A stretch of DNA of 64,000 nt, from the NCBI GenBank assembly GCA_013214705.1, contig JABSRZ010000010.1:62001-126000 (forward strand), in the 5' to 3' direction. The notes under the pieces are model-generated. The model did not search any database. It had not been told where the DNA came from and worked only from the letters and a program-made list of their open reading frames with translations. Shown piece by piece: positions 53,364-62,109 of the stretch (the first letter of the stretch is position 1; each line of letters starts with the position of its first letter). A program made the position numbers and the translations under genes. The stretch comes from Hyphomicrobiales bacterium (GTDB lineage Bacteria > Pseudomonadota > Alphaproteobacteria > Rhizobiales > OSC116).

Positions 53364-54668
53364 TTAATTCTGTTGGTTGGCGTTTAGCCGTAATTCTATC
53401 GAGCGGGCGTGGCCAAATAGGCCTTCCGCATGGCCTAAGATAGCACCAGCAGAGCCGATCTTGTCAAGCCCCTCTGCGCTACATTTTAAGATAGATGTGC
53501 GTTTCATAAAATCTAATACATTTAGACCCGAGCTAAATTTTGCGCTTTTTGCGGTGGGCAAAACATGGTTAGGGCCACCTACATAATCGCCGACCGCTTC
53601 GGGTGTATAGCGGCCTAAAAACACCGCACCGCAATGGTCGACCATATCAAATATAGCTTCCGGCTCTTCAAGCGCCAGTTCCAAATGTTCGGGCGCAATA
53701 ATATTGGCCAGCTTGGCAGCATGTTCCCAATCTTCGGCCACAATAATTCCGCCATTATTTTGCCAGCTAGCGCGGGCAATTTCATGCCTTGGGTTTAACG
53801 CCAATTCATCATCTATAGCGCTTAGCACTTGCTTGCCGAATTTTTCACTGGTCACAATTAAAATAGATTGCGCCGATATGTCATGTTCAGCTTGCGCCAA
53901 TAGGTCGGCTGCTATCCAATTGGGGTGGTTTTCATCATCTGCCAATACCAAAATTTCTGATGGTCCGGCAATCATATCTATGCCAACAACGCCAAAAACT
54001 TGGCGTTTTGCAGCCGCCACATAGGCATTGCCCGGGCCAACAATTTTAGCCACTGGCTCTATGGTTTTTGTGCCATAGGCAAATGCTGCCACCGCTTGCG
54101 CGCCACCAAGGCCGTAGACTTCATCCACACCGGCTATTTTTGCCGCTGCCAAAACCAACGGGTTTAGCACGCCATTAGGGGTCGGCACGGTCATCACAAT
54201 GCGATTGACCCCGGCCTCTTTGGCGGGGGCTGCATTCATCAATACACTGCTAGGGTAGCTGGCCAAACCGCCCGGCACATATAAACAAACGCTATCAACA
54301 GCATTCCACCTATGGCCAAGAGTTATGCCTGCATCATCTTCATATAGGTCATCTTGGGGCATCTGGCGGGCATGATAATCGGTTATGCGCTGATGCGCCA
54401 ATTTTAAGGCATCAATAACTTTGGGGTCACATTCGGCCATGGCAGCGTCTATCCGCTGTTGGCTAATTAAGAATTGATCTGGTGTGATGTCTAAACCGTC
54501 AAATTTAGCGCAATATTCCACCAATGCGTCATCACCACGGGTTTTAACTTGGCGCAATATATCAGCCACAATGTCACCGACATCTTGGCTATTTTCTTTT
54601 TTTTCGGCGATAAGCCCAGCAAACTTGGTTTCAAACTCAAGGTCAGTCCATTGTAAAAATAAGGGCAT
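53364..54668 (-). CDS. hisD: Histidinol dehydrogenase
   Basis: A 434-residue HisD. It has the NAD-site and catalytic features VDSVCLYVPGGLASYPSSVLMNAAPAKEAGV, YGLGGAQAVAAFAYGT, IAGPSEILVLADDENHPNWIAADLLAQAEHD, and the C-terminal VGDYVGGPNHVLPTAKSAKFSSGLNVLDFMKRTS. It oxidises histidinol to histidine using NAD+ and zinc, the last step of histidine synthesis. Its position between DUF2948 and UPF0262 is conserved in alphaproteobacteria, but here a reversed DUF1801 gene interrupts the run. Confidence 0.96.
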   Translation of the reverse strand: MPLFLQWTDLEFETKFAGLIAEKKENSQDVGDIVADILRQVKTRGDDALVEYCAKFDGLDITPDQFLISQQRIDAAMAECDPKVIDALKLAHQRITDYHARQMPQDDLYEDDAGITLGHRWNAVDSVCLYVPGGLASYPSSVLMNAAPAKEAGVNRIVMTVPTPNGVLNPLVLAAAKIAGVDEVYGLGGAQAVAAFAYGTKTIEPVAKIVGPGNAYVAAAKRQVFGVVGIDMIAGPSEILVLADDENHPNWIAADLLAQAEHDISAQSILIVTSEKFGKQVLSAIDDELALNPRHEIARASWQNNGGIIVAEDWEHAAKLANIIAPEHLELALEEPEAIFDMVDHCGAVFLGRYTPEAVGDYVGGPNHVLPTAKSAKFSSGLNVLDFMKRTSILKCSAEGLDKIGSAGAILGHAEGLFGHARSIELRLNANQQN

Positions 54669-54798
54669 AACCGCCTCCCGATAAAAATAGCGTTGCGGCT
54701 AGTTTTAACTCGACTTGTTAAATAATTAAACTACTCTTTTGGCTATCCAATGTTTATACATAAGGCAAAGCCAATTGCAAAAGTTTGAAAATAGTAAT

Positions 54799-55182
54799 GT
54801 GTCAGAAAAATTTGCAGCCTTATCACCAAGTGCGAAGGCTCATTTAACCGATATTAGACAAATGATATTTGATGTGGCTGGCCAAAACCCTAACATTGGC
54901 AAAATAGAAGAAACTCTGAAATGGGGGCAGATTAGTTATTTGACCTCAAAGCCAAAAAGTGGCACGACCATTCGTTTAGCTGAGGTTGCCGATGGGCAAA
55001 CGGTGGCCATTTACGTACATTGTCAGACCAGCCTAGTTTCAACGTTCCGAGAGTTATTTGCCGATAAACACCAATTTGAGGGCAATAGAGCCATTGTTTT
55101 TGCCACAAAATCTGCACTGCCAACGGCAGACATCAAATTTTTTATCAATGCCGCGCTGACCTACCACCTAAATAAAGGCTGA
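54799..55182 (+). CDS. DUF1801-domain protein
   Basis: A roughly 127-residue YdhG-like DUF1801 protein. The strand pattern IEETLKWGQISYLTSKPKSGTTIRLAEVADGQTVAIYVHCQTSLVSTFREL fits the family; the function is unknown. The start is uncertain: a GTG at 54799 matches the usual first residues (VSEKFAALSPSAKAHL), while a TTG 20 codons earlier also opens the frame. No ribosome site stands out for either. It lies on the opposite strand inside an operon that is normally uninterrupted. Confidence 0.7.
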   Translation: MSEKFAALSPSAKAHLTDIRQMIFDVAGQNPNIGKIEETLKWGQISYLTSKPKSGTTIRLAEVADGQTVAIYVHCQTSLVSTFRELFADKHQFEGNRAIVFATKSALPTADIKFFINAALTYHLNKG

Positions 55183-55214
55183 GACATTGTCTCAACCTAA
55201 AGCCTCAACTTAAA

Positions 55215-55256
55215 ACTTCGGTGGCTCAATTTCGGTGGCTAAACTTCCGAGGCTAA
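55215..55256. repeat. 14-bp tandem repeat, three copies
   Basis: ACTTCGGTGGCTCA, ATTTCGGTGGCTAA and ACTTCCGAGGCTAA follow one another without gaps at 55215, 55229 and 55243. The last copy runs into the DUF2948 stop codon. The divergence between units suggests an old slippage event. Confidence 0.85.
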
Positions 55257-55684
55257 ATATTATGTGATGGCTTGACTTCGCTCATCCATTGCTCGCCTAG
55301 ATCGGCCAATCTCACTTCCAAGCAATTTACATCTAGCTTAATGGTGGCGTTGTCGGCAAAATTTAACACAATGGTACCAGCCGGGCTTTCGCTGGCATCA
55401 AATTTCACATTAAGTAAGCTTAATATTTGGTCTGGCCGCGCGCGGTTGATATTTTGCACTTGCATATTATCGATATGCGAAAATACCAAACCCGCATGGC
55501 TGCGTTTAACCCGGTTTTTGCCGACATTTTCTTCGTGGTGGCAACGGTTTATGGCTAGGTTTAATTGTTTAGTACTGGCCGAAAAATCTATATCTTTGAC
55601 ATATACCAAGGCGTCTTGAATGTGCGATGAAATAACTTCTAAATCTTCTTCATCCATACCGATTAATTTTAAACCATTCATCAT
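55253..55684 (-). CDS. DUF2948 family protein
   Basis: The start at 55684 is preferred: GGAAGG lies 5 bp upstream and NGLKLIGMDEEDLEVISSHIQDALVYV is the family beginning. The 143-residue protein also contains NRCHHEENVGKNRVKRSHAGLVFSHIDNMQVQNI and a C-terminal GTIVLNFADNATIKLDVNCLEVRLADLGEQW. It is a conserved alphaproteobacterial family of unknown function, always found between murA and hisD. Confidence 0.9.
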   Translation of the reverse strand: MMNGLKLIGMDEEDLEVISSHIQDALVYVKDIDFSASTKQLNLAINRCHHEENVGKNRVKRSHAGLVFSHIDNMQVQNINRARPDQILSLLNVKFDASESPAGTIVLNFADNATIKLDVNCLEVRLADLGEQWMSEVKPSHNI

Positions 55685-55698
55685 AATAGCCTTCCACA

Positions 55699-55736
55699 AT
55701 GTTGCGCTACATGTTGCGCTATAATGTTGCGCTATT
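55699..55736. repeat. 12-13-bp tandem repeat between murA and DUF2948
   Basis: ATGTTGCGCTA followed by one or two bases occurs three times in direct succession (55699-55710, 55711-55723, 55724-55736). The third copy overlaps the murA stop codon. Confidence 0.88.
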
Positions 55737-57030
55737 ATTCAGATAAGCGTTCTACATCCGCTCCACAACCCCTAAATTTATTTTCCAGATGTTCAAACCC
55801 ACGGTCAAGATGATAAACCCGGTTTATCATAGTGTCGCCTTGTGCCACCAAACCCGCAATAATCAACGAGGCCGAGGCACGCAAGTCGGTCGCCATAACC
55901 GGTGCGCCATGCAATGTTTTGACACCAGTTATTTTTGCGGTGTCGCCATTTAGGCTAATATTACAGCCCAAACGTGCCAATTCTTGCACATGCATAAAGC
56001 GGTTTTCAAATATAGTTTCGCGCACAAAACACGAGCCATCTGCAATGGTCATCAAGGCCATAAATTGCGCCTGTAAATCGGTCGGGAAGCCGGGGTAAAC
56101 TTGCGTGGTCACATCAACAGCTTTAATCGGCTTGGACAAATCACGTTTGACATTAATGCCGTTCTCAACTTCGGTAATCTCCGCGCCAGCCTCGCGCAAT
56201 TTGTCTAAAAATACCGGCAGTAATTTGGCCGATGTATTGGTCAGCGTCACGTCACCGCCAGCCATCGCCACCGCAATGGCATAAGTGCCGGTTTCGATGC
56301 GGTCAGGCAGCACATCATGGGTGGTGCCGTGTAATTTTTCGACACCCTGAATTGTCAAAGTGGATGTCCCAATGCCGCTAATTCTGGCGCCCATTTTATT
56401 GAGGCAGTTGGCCAAATCGCCAATTTCAGGCTCGCGCGCGGCGTTTTCGATAACACTTTCGCCAGCCGCCAGTACCGCCGCCATAAGCACATTATGGGTG
56501 GCACCAACAGAGGCAAAACTAAAGCTCACCTTGCCGCCCGGCAACCGCCCATTGGGCGCTTTGGCAATCACATAGCCATCTTCTAAACTCACCTCAGCCC
56601 CTAGGGCTTTAAAGCCTTCTAAATGCAAATCTACCGGCCTTGTGCCAATGGCGCAACCGCCGGGCAGAGACACTTTGGCGTAACCGCAGCGGCCTAACAA
56701 CGGGCCTAATACCCAAAAACTCGCCCGCATTTTAGACACCAATTCATAAGGTGCGGTGGTATCGACAATTTCGCGTGCAGTGATGTGCACGGTTTGGCCG
56801 CCAATATCTGAATTGCCACTGCGTTTGCCATCAAAGCTTTGGTCAACCCCATGGTTGGCGATAATCCGAAACAGCATGCTCACATCGGCCAAACGCGGCA
56901 CATTGCGTAAAGTGAGGGTTTCATCGGTCAATAGGCTGGCAATGATAAGCGGCAAGGCGGCATTTTTAGCACCACTGATCGGAATTTCGCCATGCAATTG
57001 TTTGCCGCCAGTAATTTTTATACGATCCAT
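55735..57030 (-). CDS. murA: UDP-N-acetylglucosamine 1-carboxyvinyltransferase MurA
   Basis: A 431-residue EPT-fold enzyme. [18 protein letters not shown] carries the catalytic Lys; the phosphoenolpyruvate-binding Cys is in [16 protein letters not shown] near residue 126, so fosfomycin sensitivity is expected. [35 protein letters not shown] and the late [17 protein letters not shown] complete the two domains. It adds enolpyruvate to UDP-GlcNAc, the first committed step of peptidoglycan. AGGA precedes the ATG. It heads the conserved hisD/infA block. Confidence 0.97.
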   Translation of the reverse strand: MDRIKITGGKQLHGEIPISGAKNAALPLIIASLLTDETLTLRNVPRLADVSMLFRIIANHGVDQSFDGKRSGNSDIGGQTVHITAREIVDTTAPYELVSKMRASFWVLGPLLGRCGYAKVSLPGGCAIGTRPVDLHLEGFKALGAEVSLEDGYVIAKAPNGRLPGGKVSFSFASVGATHNVLMAAVLAAGESVIENAAREPEIGDLANCLNKMGARISGIGTSTLTIQGVEKLHGTTHDVLPDRIETGTYAIAVAMAGGDVTLTNTSAKLLPVFLDKLREAGAEITEVENGINVKRDLSKPIKAVDVTTQVYPGFPTDLQAQFMALMTIADGSCFVRETIFENRFMHVQELARLGCNISLNGDTAKITGVKTLHGAPVMATDLRASASLIIAGLVAQGDTMINRVYHLDRGFEHLENKFRGCGADVERLSE

Positions 57031-57197
57031 TTGTTTTCCTAAGCTTCACTGTTGTGATTTATTATTAATCATAACAAAATGATAAAGCGTTAATTAAGCG
57101 GTAAATTATAGCCAAAATATGCCCAAATATTGCCCATTTAAAGGCCATTTAAAAGCTTTTTTGCGGATATATCCATCTGATTGTTTATTTATGGTTA

Positions 57198-57386
57198 TCA
57201 TGGAAACTTTGAAACGCCAATGTCGCCATCACGTGGCAGAGGGGCTTGGTCGTCATCTATCTGGCCACGCTGCTTCACTTGGCTTTTGCGGCGGCGCAAA
57301 TTATCGCGCAATGATTTTTGCAACCGTGCCTCGCGCTCATCACGCTCTTGTTGCTTATTTTGTTTTACGTCTTGCTTTTTGGCCAT
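57198..57386 (-). CDS. Small conserved basic protein, unknown
   Basis: A 62-residue Lys/Arg/Gln-rich protein (MAKKQDVKQNKQQERDERE, then LQKSLRDNLRRRKSQVKQR). The LRxNLRRRKxQxR motif is that of a small protein seen upstream of murA in many alphaproteobacteria; its function is not known to me. It is likely a single amphipathic helix. It lies 168 bp upstream of murA on the same strand. Confidence 0.62.
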   Translation of the reverse strand: MAKKQDVKQNKQQERDEREARLQKSLRDNLRRRKSQVKQRGQIDDDQAPLPRDGDIGVSKFP

Positions 57387-57559
57387 GCATTAGGTTTAAA
57401 ATATCTTATATAGCTTTGCAAGCCCGATATGCTGGCCAGTGCCATCGCCAAGCCAATTGATAACATACCAAATATGTGTAGGCACGTAGCTGTGCAGATA
57501 TAGAAAAATCGCTTGCGCTTTAGCTTAACTCACTTTAATACGGCCTAAGGCACATTTTG

Positions 57560-57634
57560 GCCGCAGTGGCTCAGTGGTAGAGCACACCCTTGGTAAGGGT
57601 GAGGTCGAGAGTTCGATTCTCTCCTGCGGCACCA
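57560..57634 (+). tRNA. tRNA-Thr (anticodon GGT)
   Basis: A complete cloverleaf. The acceptor stem GCCGCAG pairs with CTGCGGC. A D-arm GCTC...GAGC and an anticodon stem CACCC/GGGTG enclose the loop TTGGTAA (anticodon GGT, Thr). The T-arm is GAGAG-TTCGATT-CTCTC, and CCA is encoded. The carbohydrate cluster begins 360 bp downstream. Confidence 0.96.
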
Positions 57635-57996
57635 TTATATCTTGTAACTCATTGAAATATATATGTTTTTAATGATTTTGATTTTCTCAGCCCACCTTTA
57701 AACACAGTTTCTTTGAATATTTCTTGCTTTGTGTGCTCAAAACACCCCCTTGCACGAAATGTTGCTTTCGATTGGTGCGGTGGATGTCCTATCTGACCTC
57801 CCAGCTTGTTGTTCACTTTGATATTTGCTTTGCTTTCATCTACACTGCTTGAATGTGTTATATTGCACCAAACCACTAGCTTGTGAAACTAGATTAATTT
57901 GCCTCATAATATTTGATAATTTACAAAAAATGCCGAAGAAAATAGTTGAATATTACAGTAAATCTGTTTATCATACAAAGATGATATGGAGAAAAT
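57635..57996. other. 362-bp spacer after tRNA-Thr: no convincing gene
   Basis: A 75-codon minus-strand frame (57649-57876) exists but has no ribosome site, no recognisable family and biased composition, so I do not call it. The right end carries the GntR operator-like sequence. No attachment-site repeat of the tRNA 3' end was spotted by eye. Confidence 0.6.
57962..57980 (-). promoter_or_regulatory. GntR-cluster operator-like sequence
   Basis: Read on the minus strand this is CTTTGTATGATAAACAGAT. It matches CTTTATAAGATAAACAGAT at 60784-60802 and 62364-62382 at 17 of 19 positions. It lies 16 bp before the GntR start codon, so autoregulation is likely. Confidence 0.68.
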
Positions 57997-58803
57997 ATGA
58001 TTAAGCGAAATCCGTTAAGCCAAACATCCTCATTAGCCGGAGTTATCGAGCACCGCGGCATTCTTGGGGCGGCGCTGAGTAACCTAGGCACTCGTATTGT
58101 TGGTGGCGAATGGTCTATCGGCGATGCGATTAGCAAAGAAGCTGATTTGTGCGAAGAACTTGGCGTTAGCCGTTCAGTTGTAAGAGAAACGTTTCGTATT
58201 TTGGGCGCCAAGGGGCTGATTAGAAGCCGCACATCTGACGGGACGCGGGTGCAACCGCGCGCACGTTGGCGGCTTTTAGACCCGGATGTAATGGATTGGC
58301 GTATTAAAGCCGGCGACACAAATAGCCTGCTCGAAGATTTATTGAAAGTAAGATTGGTTCTAGAACCCGGTGTGGCTTACACCGCAACCAATGCCGCAAA
58401 TGATGAAGACCGCGCCGAAGTAAAACAGGCTTGGGATGCCAAAGTCGCAACATTTGAGGATGTAACCACGCCGGCGTCTGAGCTTAGGCAAAAATTCATC
58501 GAAACTGATCTAGATTTTCACCGGGCATTGATCGGGGCGGTTAGATCTGAATTGTTAGACCAGTTATTCTCGATTATAGAAGCGGCTTTGGAATTGCTGC
58601 TAGACCTGCAGATGAGAGCCGCTGGCTACACGACAGAAATGATTGGCATGGATAAAAGCCATGAGCTGCATGAGCAAGTGTTTATTAAGTTTATGGCTAA
58701 GGATGCCGCTGGCGCGGAAATTGCGATGCGTGAATTAATCAAACGCGCAATTGAGGACGCACATCAGGGGTTTGAGTTACTTTTGAGTAAGCAAAAAGGA
58801 TAA
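57997..58803 (+). CDS. GntR/FadR-family transcriptional regulator
   Basis: A 268-residue regulator. The winged helix has AISKEADLCEELGVSRSVVRETFRILGAKGLIRSRTSDGTRV (residues about 45-88), followed by WRLLDPDVMDWRIKAG, a hallmark of the FadR subgroup controlling sugar-acid catabolism. The helical FCD domain with RLVLEPGVAYTATNAANDEDRAEV and a metal/ligand-site FHRALIGAVRSELLDQLF follows. GGAG precedes the ATG. It is three bases upstream of the GH105-type gene. Operator-like sequences link it to the SDR, the dehydratase and the transporter. Confidence 0.92.
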   Translation: MIKRNPLSQTSSLAGVIEHRGILGAALSNLGTRIVGGEWSIGDAISKEADLCEELGVSRSVVRETFRILGAKGLIRSRTSDGTRVQPRARWRLLDPDVMDWRIKAGDTNSLLEDLLKVRLVLEPGVAYTATNAANDEDRAEVKQAWDAKVATFEDVTTPASELRQKFIETDLDFHRALIGAVRSELLDQLFSIIEAALELLLDLQMRAAGYTTEMIGMDKSHELHEQVFIKFMAKDAAGAEIAMRELIKRAIEDAHQGFELLLSKQKG

Positions 58804-58806
58804 TCA

Positions 58807-59886
58807 ATGACAATTGAAAATATTGAACCCGCGCAGATTTCTGCAATTGCGGGGCGGTTAGCTGCGCACGATTTTAAAGGCTGGTTCTATGGTGACTCGG
58901 TCGGTTTCGAAGGGCTACTTGCCGCCGCAGATATTCTAAACGAAGACAAATGGGTCGATTTTTCGACCGGGTTCTTTCGTGCGTGGGCAACCAGAATGGA
59001 ACCGTTTCAGCCCGATGACAATACCGCACCGGGCCACATCATGTGCGAAATTATTGAACGCACTAATGATGAAGTGCTTAAATCGGCAGTGTTGAAATTG
59101 GCAAAGCATTTGCGCGGCCGCCGCAAAATAAATAACGTCTCGATAACCTTTGAAGATACCTTACGTTCATTAATGTTGCCATATGGAGATGTAAAACTTT
59201 CGACCGAAGAACAGGTGCAAATGGAAAATCCTGGCCCGGGCATATATCTGGATTGTATGCATTTTGATGCTCCGTTTTACGCGCATTTATCGCGCATTGA
59301 GCCCAATGCAGGTTGGGCGCAATTGGCGGTCACCGAGATATTGGGTTATAAAAATTTATTGCTCGATGCCAAGACCGGCTTGTACAAGCATTTTTGGTTG
59401 GAACAAGTAGACCAAGCCTATTCTAAGGGGTGGGGGCGTGGCCAAGGTTGGGCGTTGCTTGGATTGCTTGACGTTCTGCACTATGTTGATGAAGCTAATG
59501 GGTTAGACATCGTGCGCCAAGAGGCGATAGACCTAGCGAATGTTATGTTGAAATATCAATTAAATGACGGCAATTGGAACTCATTGGTGCATGAACCACG
59601 CTCTGGGCCAGAATCATCAACCGCTGCGTTTATGGCGACTGCATTTTATCGCGGTATGGCGCAAGGCGTGCTGCCCGAACAAGAATTTTTGCAACCGGCA
59701 GAACGGGCGTTTGGCGCTATGCAAGCAAATCTTGACGATTTGGGCAATTTGACCGGCGTTACAGCCGCAGTGTATTCGGCGCTGGTCGAAGAACATTATT
59801 GGTATGTGCCGACAAATTACATTGTCCCCTGGGGGCAAGGCCCGGTTTTGACGGCGATTGCCGCCCGCCTAGCTTTTAATAAATAG
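58807..59886 (+). CDS. Glycoside hydrolase family 105/88-like (unsaturated uronyl hydrolase)
   Basis: A 359-residue (alpha/alpha)6-barrel hydrolase. IYLDCMHFDAPFYAHLSRI (near residue 147, carrying the catalytic Asp) matches the GH105 DxLxMxxPF pattern; LYKHFWLEQVDQAYSKGWGRGQGWALLGLLDVL matches the HxW...WGRGxGW block. No signal peptide is seen, so it acts on imported oligosaccharides. The family adds water to unsaturated uronic acids at the end of pectin- or ulvan-type lyase products. With the FadR-type regulator, it points to uronate-containing polysaccharides. The exact substrate is unproven. Confidence 0.8.
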   Translation: MTIENIEPAQISAIAGRLAAHDFKGWFYGDSVGFEGLLAAADILNEDKWVDFSTGFFRAWATRMEPFQPDDNTAPGHIMCEIIERTNDEVLKSAVLKLAKHLRGRRKINNVSITFEDTLRSLMLPYGDVKLSTEEQVQMENPGPGIYLDCMHFDAPFYAHLSRIEPNAGWAQLAVTEILGYKNLLLDAKTGLYKHFWLEQVDQAYSKGWGRGQGWALLGLLDVLHYVDEANGLDIVRQEAIDLANVMLKYQLNDGNWNSLVHEPRSGPESSTAAFMATAFYRGMAQGVLPEQEFLQPAERAFGAMQANLDDLGNLTGVTAAVYSALVEEHYWYVPTNYIVPWGQGPVLTAIAARLAFNK

Positions 59887-59953
59887 CCTATTTGAATGGC
59901 TTTTAAAAACTAACCTACTTCCGTTGCCAAACGGCTGATTTCCCGCATTTGCC

Positions 59954-59992
59954 TGTATTATTCATACATGGGGTTTGTATTATTCATACATG
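59954..59992. repeat. 17-bp direct repeat (period 22 bp) at the SDR gene's 3' end
   Basis: TGTATTATTCATACATG occurs at 59954-59970 and exactly again at 59976-59992, overlapping the stop of the minus-strand SDR gene. It has the look of a recent tandem duplication. Confidence 0.9.
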
Positions 59993-60756
59993 CGGATGCT
60001 AACACCGCCATCAATCACTATGTTTTCGCCAATCATAAAACGTGCCTCTTCCGAGGCCAAAAGCGCGGCAATTGCCGCCACTTCACTTGGTCGGCACAAG
60101 CGGCCTACTGGTTGTTTGGCTTCAGTTTCTGCACGGGCTTTTGCCGCGTCTCCGGTGCGTACAAAGTCATCCTCTGCTATTTGGGTATCGGTATAACCGG
60201 GGGAAATTGCATTAACAGCAATGCCGCGATCCGCATATTCTAGACCCAAAGAACGGGTTAAGCCCAACAGGGCGTGCTTGGCAACGGGGTAAGGGAAAGT
60301 CGCTTTAATGACCGTAAAAGCGTGGTTTGAGATGATGTTGATAATGGCGCCATTATTTTGCTCAATCATGCCTGGTAGCACGGTCTTGCAGCAGGTCCAA
60401 ACCCCTTCCAAATCCACGGACATGCATTTCGCCCAATCATCGACGGTGCAATCGAGCGGCTCATTAAACACGGCGATGCCAGCATTGTTAACCAGAATGT
60501 CGACCGTCCCAAACTCTTCCACCGTCTGTTGGTGCATGTTCTGAACGCTGGCCGGGTCGGTTACGTCTGTCTCTACAAACAGTGTGCGATTTCCGGTTTC
60601 CTGAGCAATCGACGCGGCCGCTGCCTTGCCGGTCTTAGGAGATAGTTCCGCAATCACTACATTTGCGCCTTCTTGCGAAAAACGCCGAGCTATCGCTTCG
60701 CCAATTCCGCGCCCTGCGCCGGTAACTATTGCCGTCTTGCCTTGTAATCGTTGCAT
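59980..60756 (-). CDS. Short-chain dehydrogenase/reductase
   Basis: The start at 60756 is chosen (GGAGG 8 bp upstream; a 25-codon upstream extension would be a hydrophobic artefact inside the promoter). The 258-residue classical SDR has TAIVTGAGRGIGEAIARRF (cofactor site), DILVNNAGIAV, a catalytic Ser in NIISNHAF and YPVAKHALLGLTRSLGLEYA (Tyr-x3-Lys), and ends NIVIDGGVSIRMYE. It would oxidise a sugar or sugar acid with NAD(P). It is divergent from the enolase-superfamily gene, sharing a promoter region repeated at 62.4 kb. Confidence 0.92.
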   Translation of the reverse strand: MQRLQGKTAIVTGAGRGIGEAIARRFSQEGANVVIAELSPKTGKAAAASIAQETGNRTLFVETDVTDPASVQNMHQQTVEEFGTVDILVNNAGIAVFNEPLDCTVDDWAKCMSVDLEGVWTCCKTVLPGMIEQNNGAIINIISNHAFTVIKATFPYPVAKHALLGLTRSLGLEYADRGIAVNAISPGYTDTQIAEDDFVRTGDAAKARAETEAKQPVGRLCRPSEVAAIAALLASEEARFMIGENIVIDGGVSIRMYE

Positions 60757-60770
60757 TTCTAGGACCTCCA

Positions 60771-60830
60771 AAGTATTGTTTGACTTTATAAGATAAACAG
60801 ATAATGCTATAATAGCAATTAAAATCAACA
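60771..60830. promoter_or_regulatory. Duplicated promoter/operator, copy A (SDR / dehydratase)
   Basis: This 60-bp stretch matches 62351-62410 at 54 of 60 positions, in the same orientation (offset exactly 1580 bp). It contains CTTTATAAGATAAACAGAT at 60784-60802, the sequence also found before the GntR gene, and an imperfect dyad GTTTGAC...GATAAAC around it. On the minus strand TTGCTA and TATCTT could act as promoter boxes for the SDR. Confidence 0.75.
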
Positions 60831-60926
60831 TGAGAATAGCGTGAAATAATTAAAACGAAACCAGAAAATTATTGCAGTGATAAGCAACGGGGTTATTCAA
60901 CAAATTTTTTCAACAGGAGCTGTAAT

Positions 60927-62093
60927 ATGACCTCGACAAGTCATCAAACCCGCATAGCGGATATGGAAATCCTCCCGATCAATGCCTATTATACGCATCG
61001 GGAACGCTCGGCGATTGTATCGCGACCCGGCATCACCGAAACGCTGATAAAAATCACCTTGGAAAATGGCCTGATCGGTTGGGGTGAATCCACACGCTGC
61101 GCCGATTCCGGCGGTATTTTATCGGCGCTTAAAGCCATGCGCCCGTTTGTCATTGGGCGCGACGTATTTAATGATGAGGCGATTCACAGAGACATATGGG
61201 TTGCCGGTGGTTGGCATTTGCAGCCGATGACAGCAAATTTATCTTACGCCGGCATCGACATGGCACTTTGGGATCTAAAGGGTAAAATTGCCGGGCGGCC
61301 AATACATGACCTACTTGGCGGCCCTTTGCGCGACGAGGTCGACTATTATTATTACTTGCCGCTGACCAATGAAGCTGAACTGCGCACACTTTGCCGCGAC
61401 GGTGTTGAGCGCGGTTTCAATGTTTTCTACATCAAAGTTGGCCTGAACGAAGCCGAGGAAGAGACCTTTTTGCAGCTGATCCGCGAGGAGATTGGGCCTA
61501 ACCGCCAGATCAGGATTGACGCCAATCAGGCTTGGTCGATACCCGACGCTGTGCGTATAATCAACAGATGGCAAGAACTCATTGGAATTGACCTGATTGA
61601 AGCGCCAGTTAAGATCGATGATTTGACACAAATGTTGGATGTCAGAGCCCGAACCGGCGCCTCTATTTCAATTAATGAGGGGTTGTGGCATGAACCGGAT
61701 ATGCACCGAATTATTAATCAGCGCCCGGGCGATTATCTTTGTTTTTCAAGCTATTGGGTGGGGTCTGCACGGCGATTTATGTCGATGGCGTGGCTCTCTC
61801 ATCACAAAGGTTGGAAAATCATCAAACACACCCATGGTGAATTAGGCCTTGCCGCCTTTATGGGCCAGCACCTTTTGCTTGCAGCTCCCAATACAGATGT
61901 AGGCCATCAGCACACGGCAGCTTGGATGAAGACTGACATAATTACCGAAAAACTCCCGCCGGCAACAACGCCGCGTTGGGGACGCATAACCAAGCCCGGG
62001 CTTGGTGTGGAAATTGATGAAGCCGCAGTGGCTGCAGCACATGCCGATTTCAAGGCCAACGGGCCGATTTCAATTCACGACCAAGAGAGTTGA
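60927..62093 (+). CDS. Enolase-superfamily (mandelate racemase type) sugar-acid dehydratase-like
   Basis: A 388-residue enolase-superfamily protein. The N-terminal capping domain ends near LSYAGIDMALWDLKGKIAGRPIHDLLGG; metal ligands are Asp in RIDANQAW, Glu in LIEAPV and Glu in SINEGLW. The barrel strand two reads FNVFYIKVG, where the KxK of the muconate/mandelate groups has lost its first Lys, and strand six (YLCFSSYWVGSARR) has no Lys. IKHTHGELG offers a His. Its specificity is therefore outside the common subgroups; a sugar-acid dehydratase is the likely role. GGAG precedes the ATG. The gene looks richer in G+C than its neighbours. Confidence 0.82.
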   Translation: MTSTSHQTRIADMEILPINAYYTHRERSAIVSRPGITETLIKITLENGLIGWGESTRCADSGGILSALKAMRPFVIGRDVFNDEAIHRDIWVAGGWHLQPMTANLSYAGIDMALWDLKGKIAGRPIHDLLGGPLRDEVDYYYYLPLTNEAELRTLCRDGVERGFNVFYIKVGLNEAEEETFLQLIREEIGPNRQIRIDANQAWSIPDAVRIINRWQELIGIDLIEAPVKIDDLTQMLDVRARTGASISINEGLWHEPDMHRIINQRPGDYLCFSSYWVGSARRFMSMAWLSHHKGWKIIKHTHGELGLAAFMGQHLLLAAPNTDVGHQHTAAWMKTDIITEKLPPATTPRWGRITKPGLGVEIDEAAVAAAHADFKANGPISIHDQES

Positions 62094-62109
62094 CTAACCC
62101 TTAAAATCT

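Noticed and set aside
55180-55194. TGAGAC-ATT-GTCTCA hairpin after the DUF1801 gene as a terminator
   Set aside because: The stem has only six pairs, a three-base loop and no T-run, too weak to call.
57649-57876. 75-codon minus-strand frame after tRNA-Thr
   Set aside because: No ribosome site, no recognised family and odd composition; it is probably a chance frame in an AT-rich spacer.
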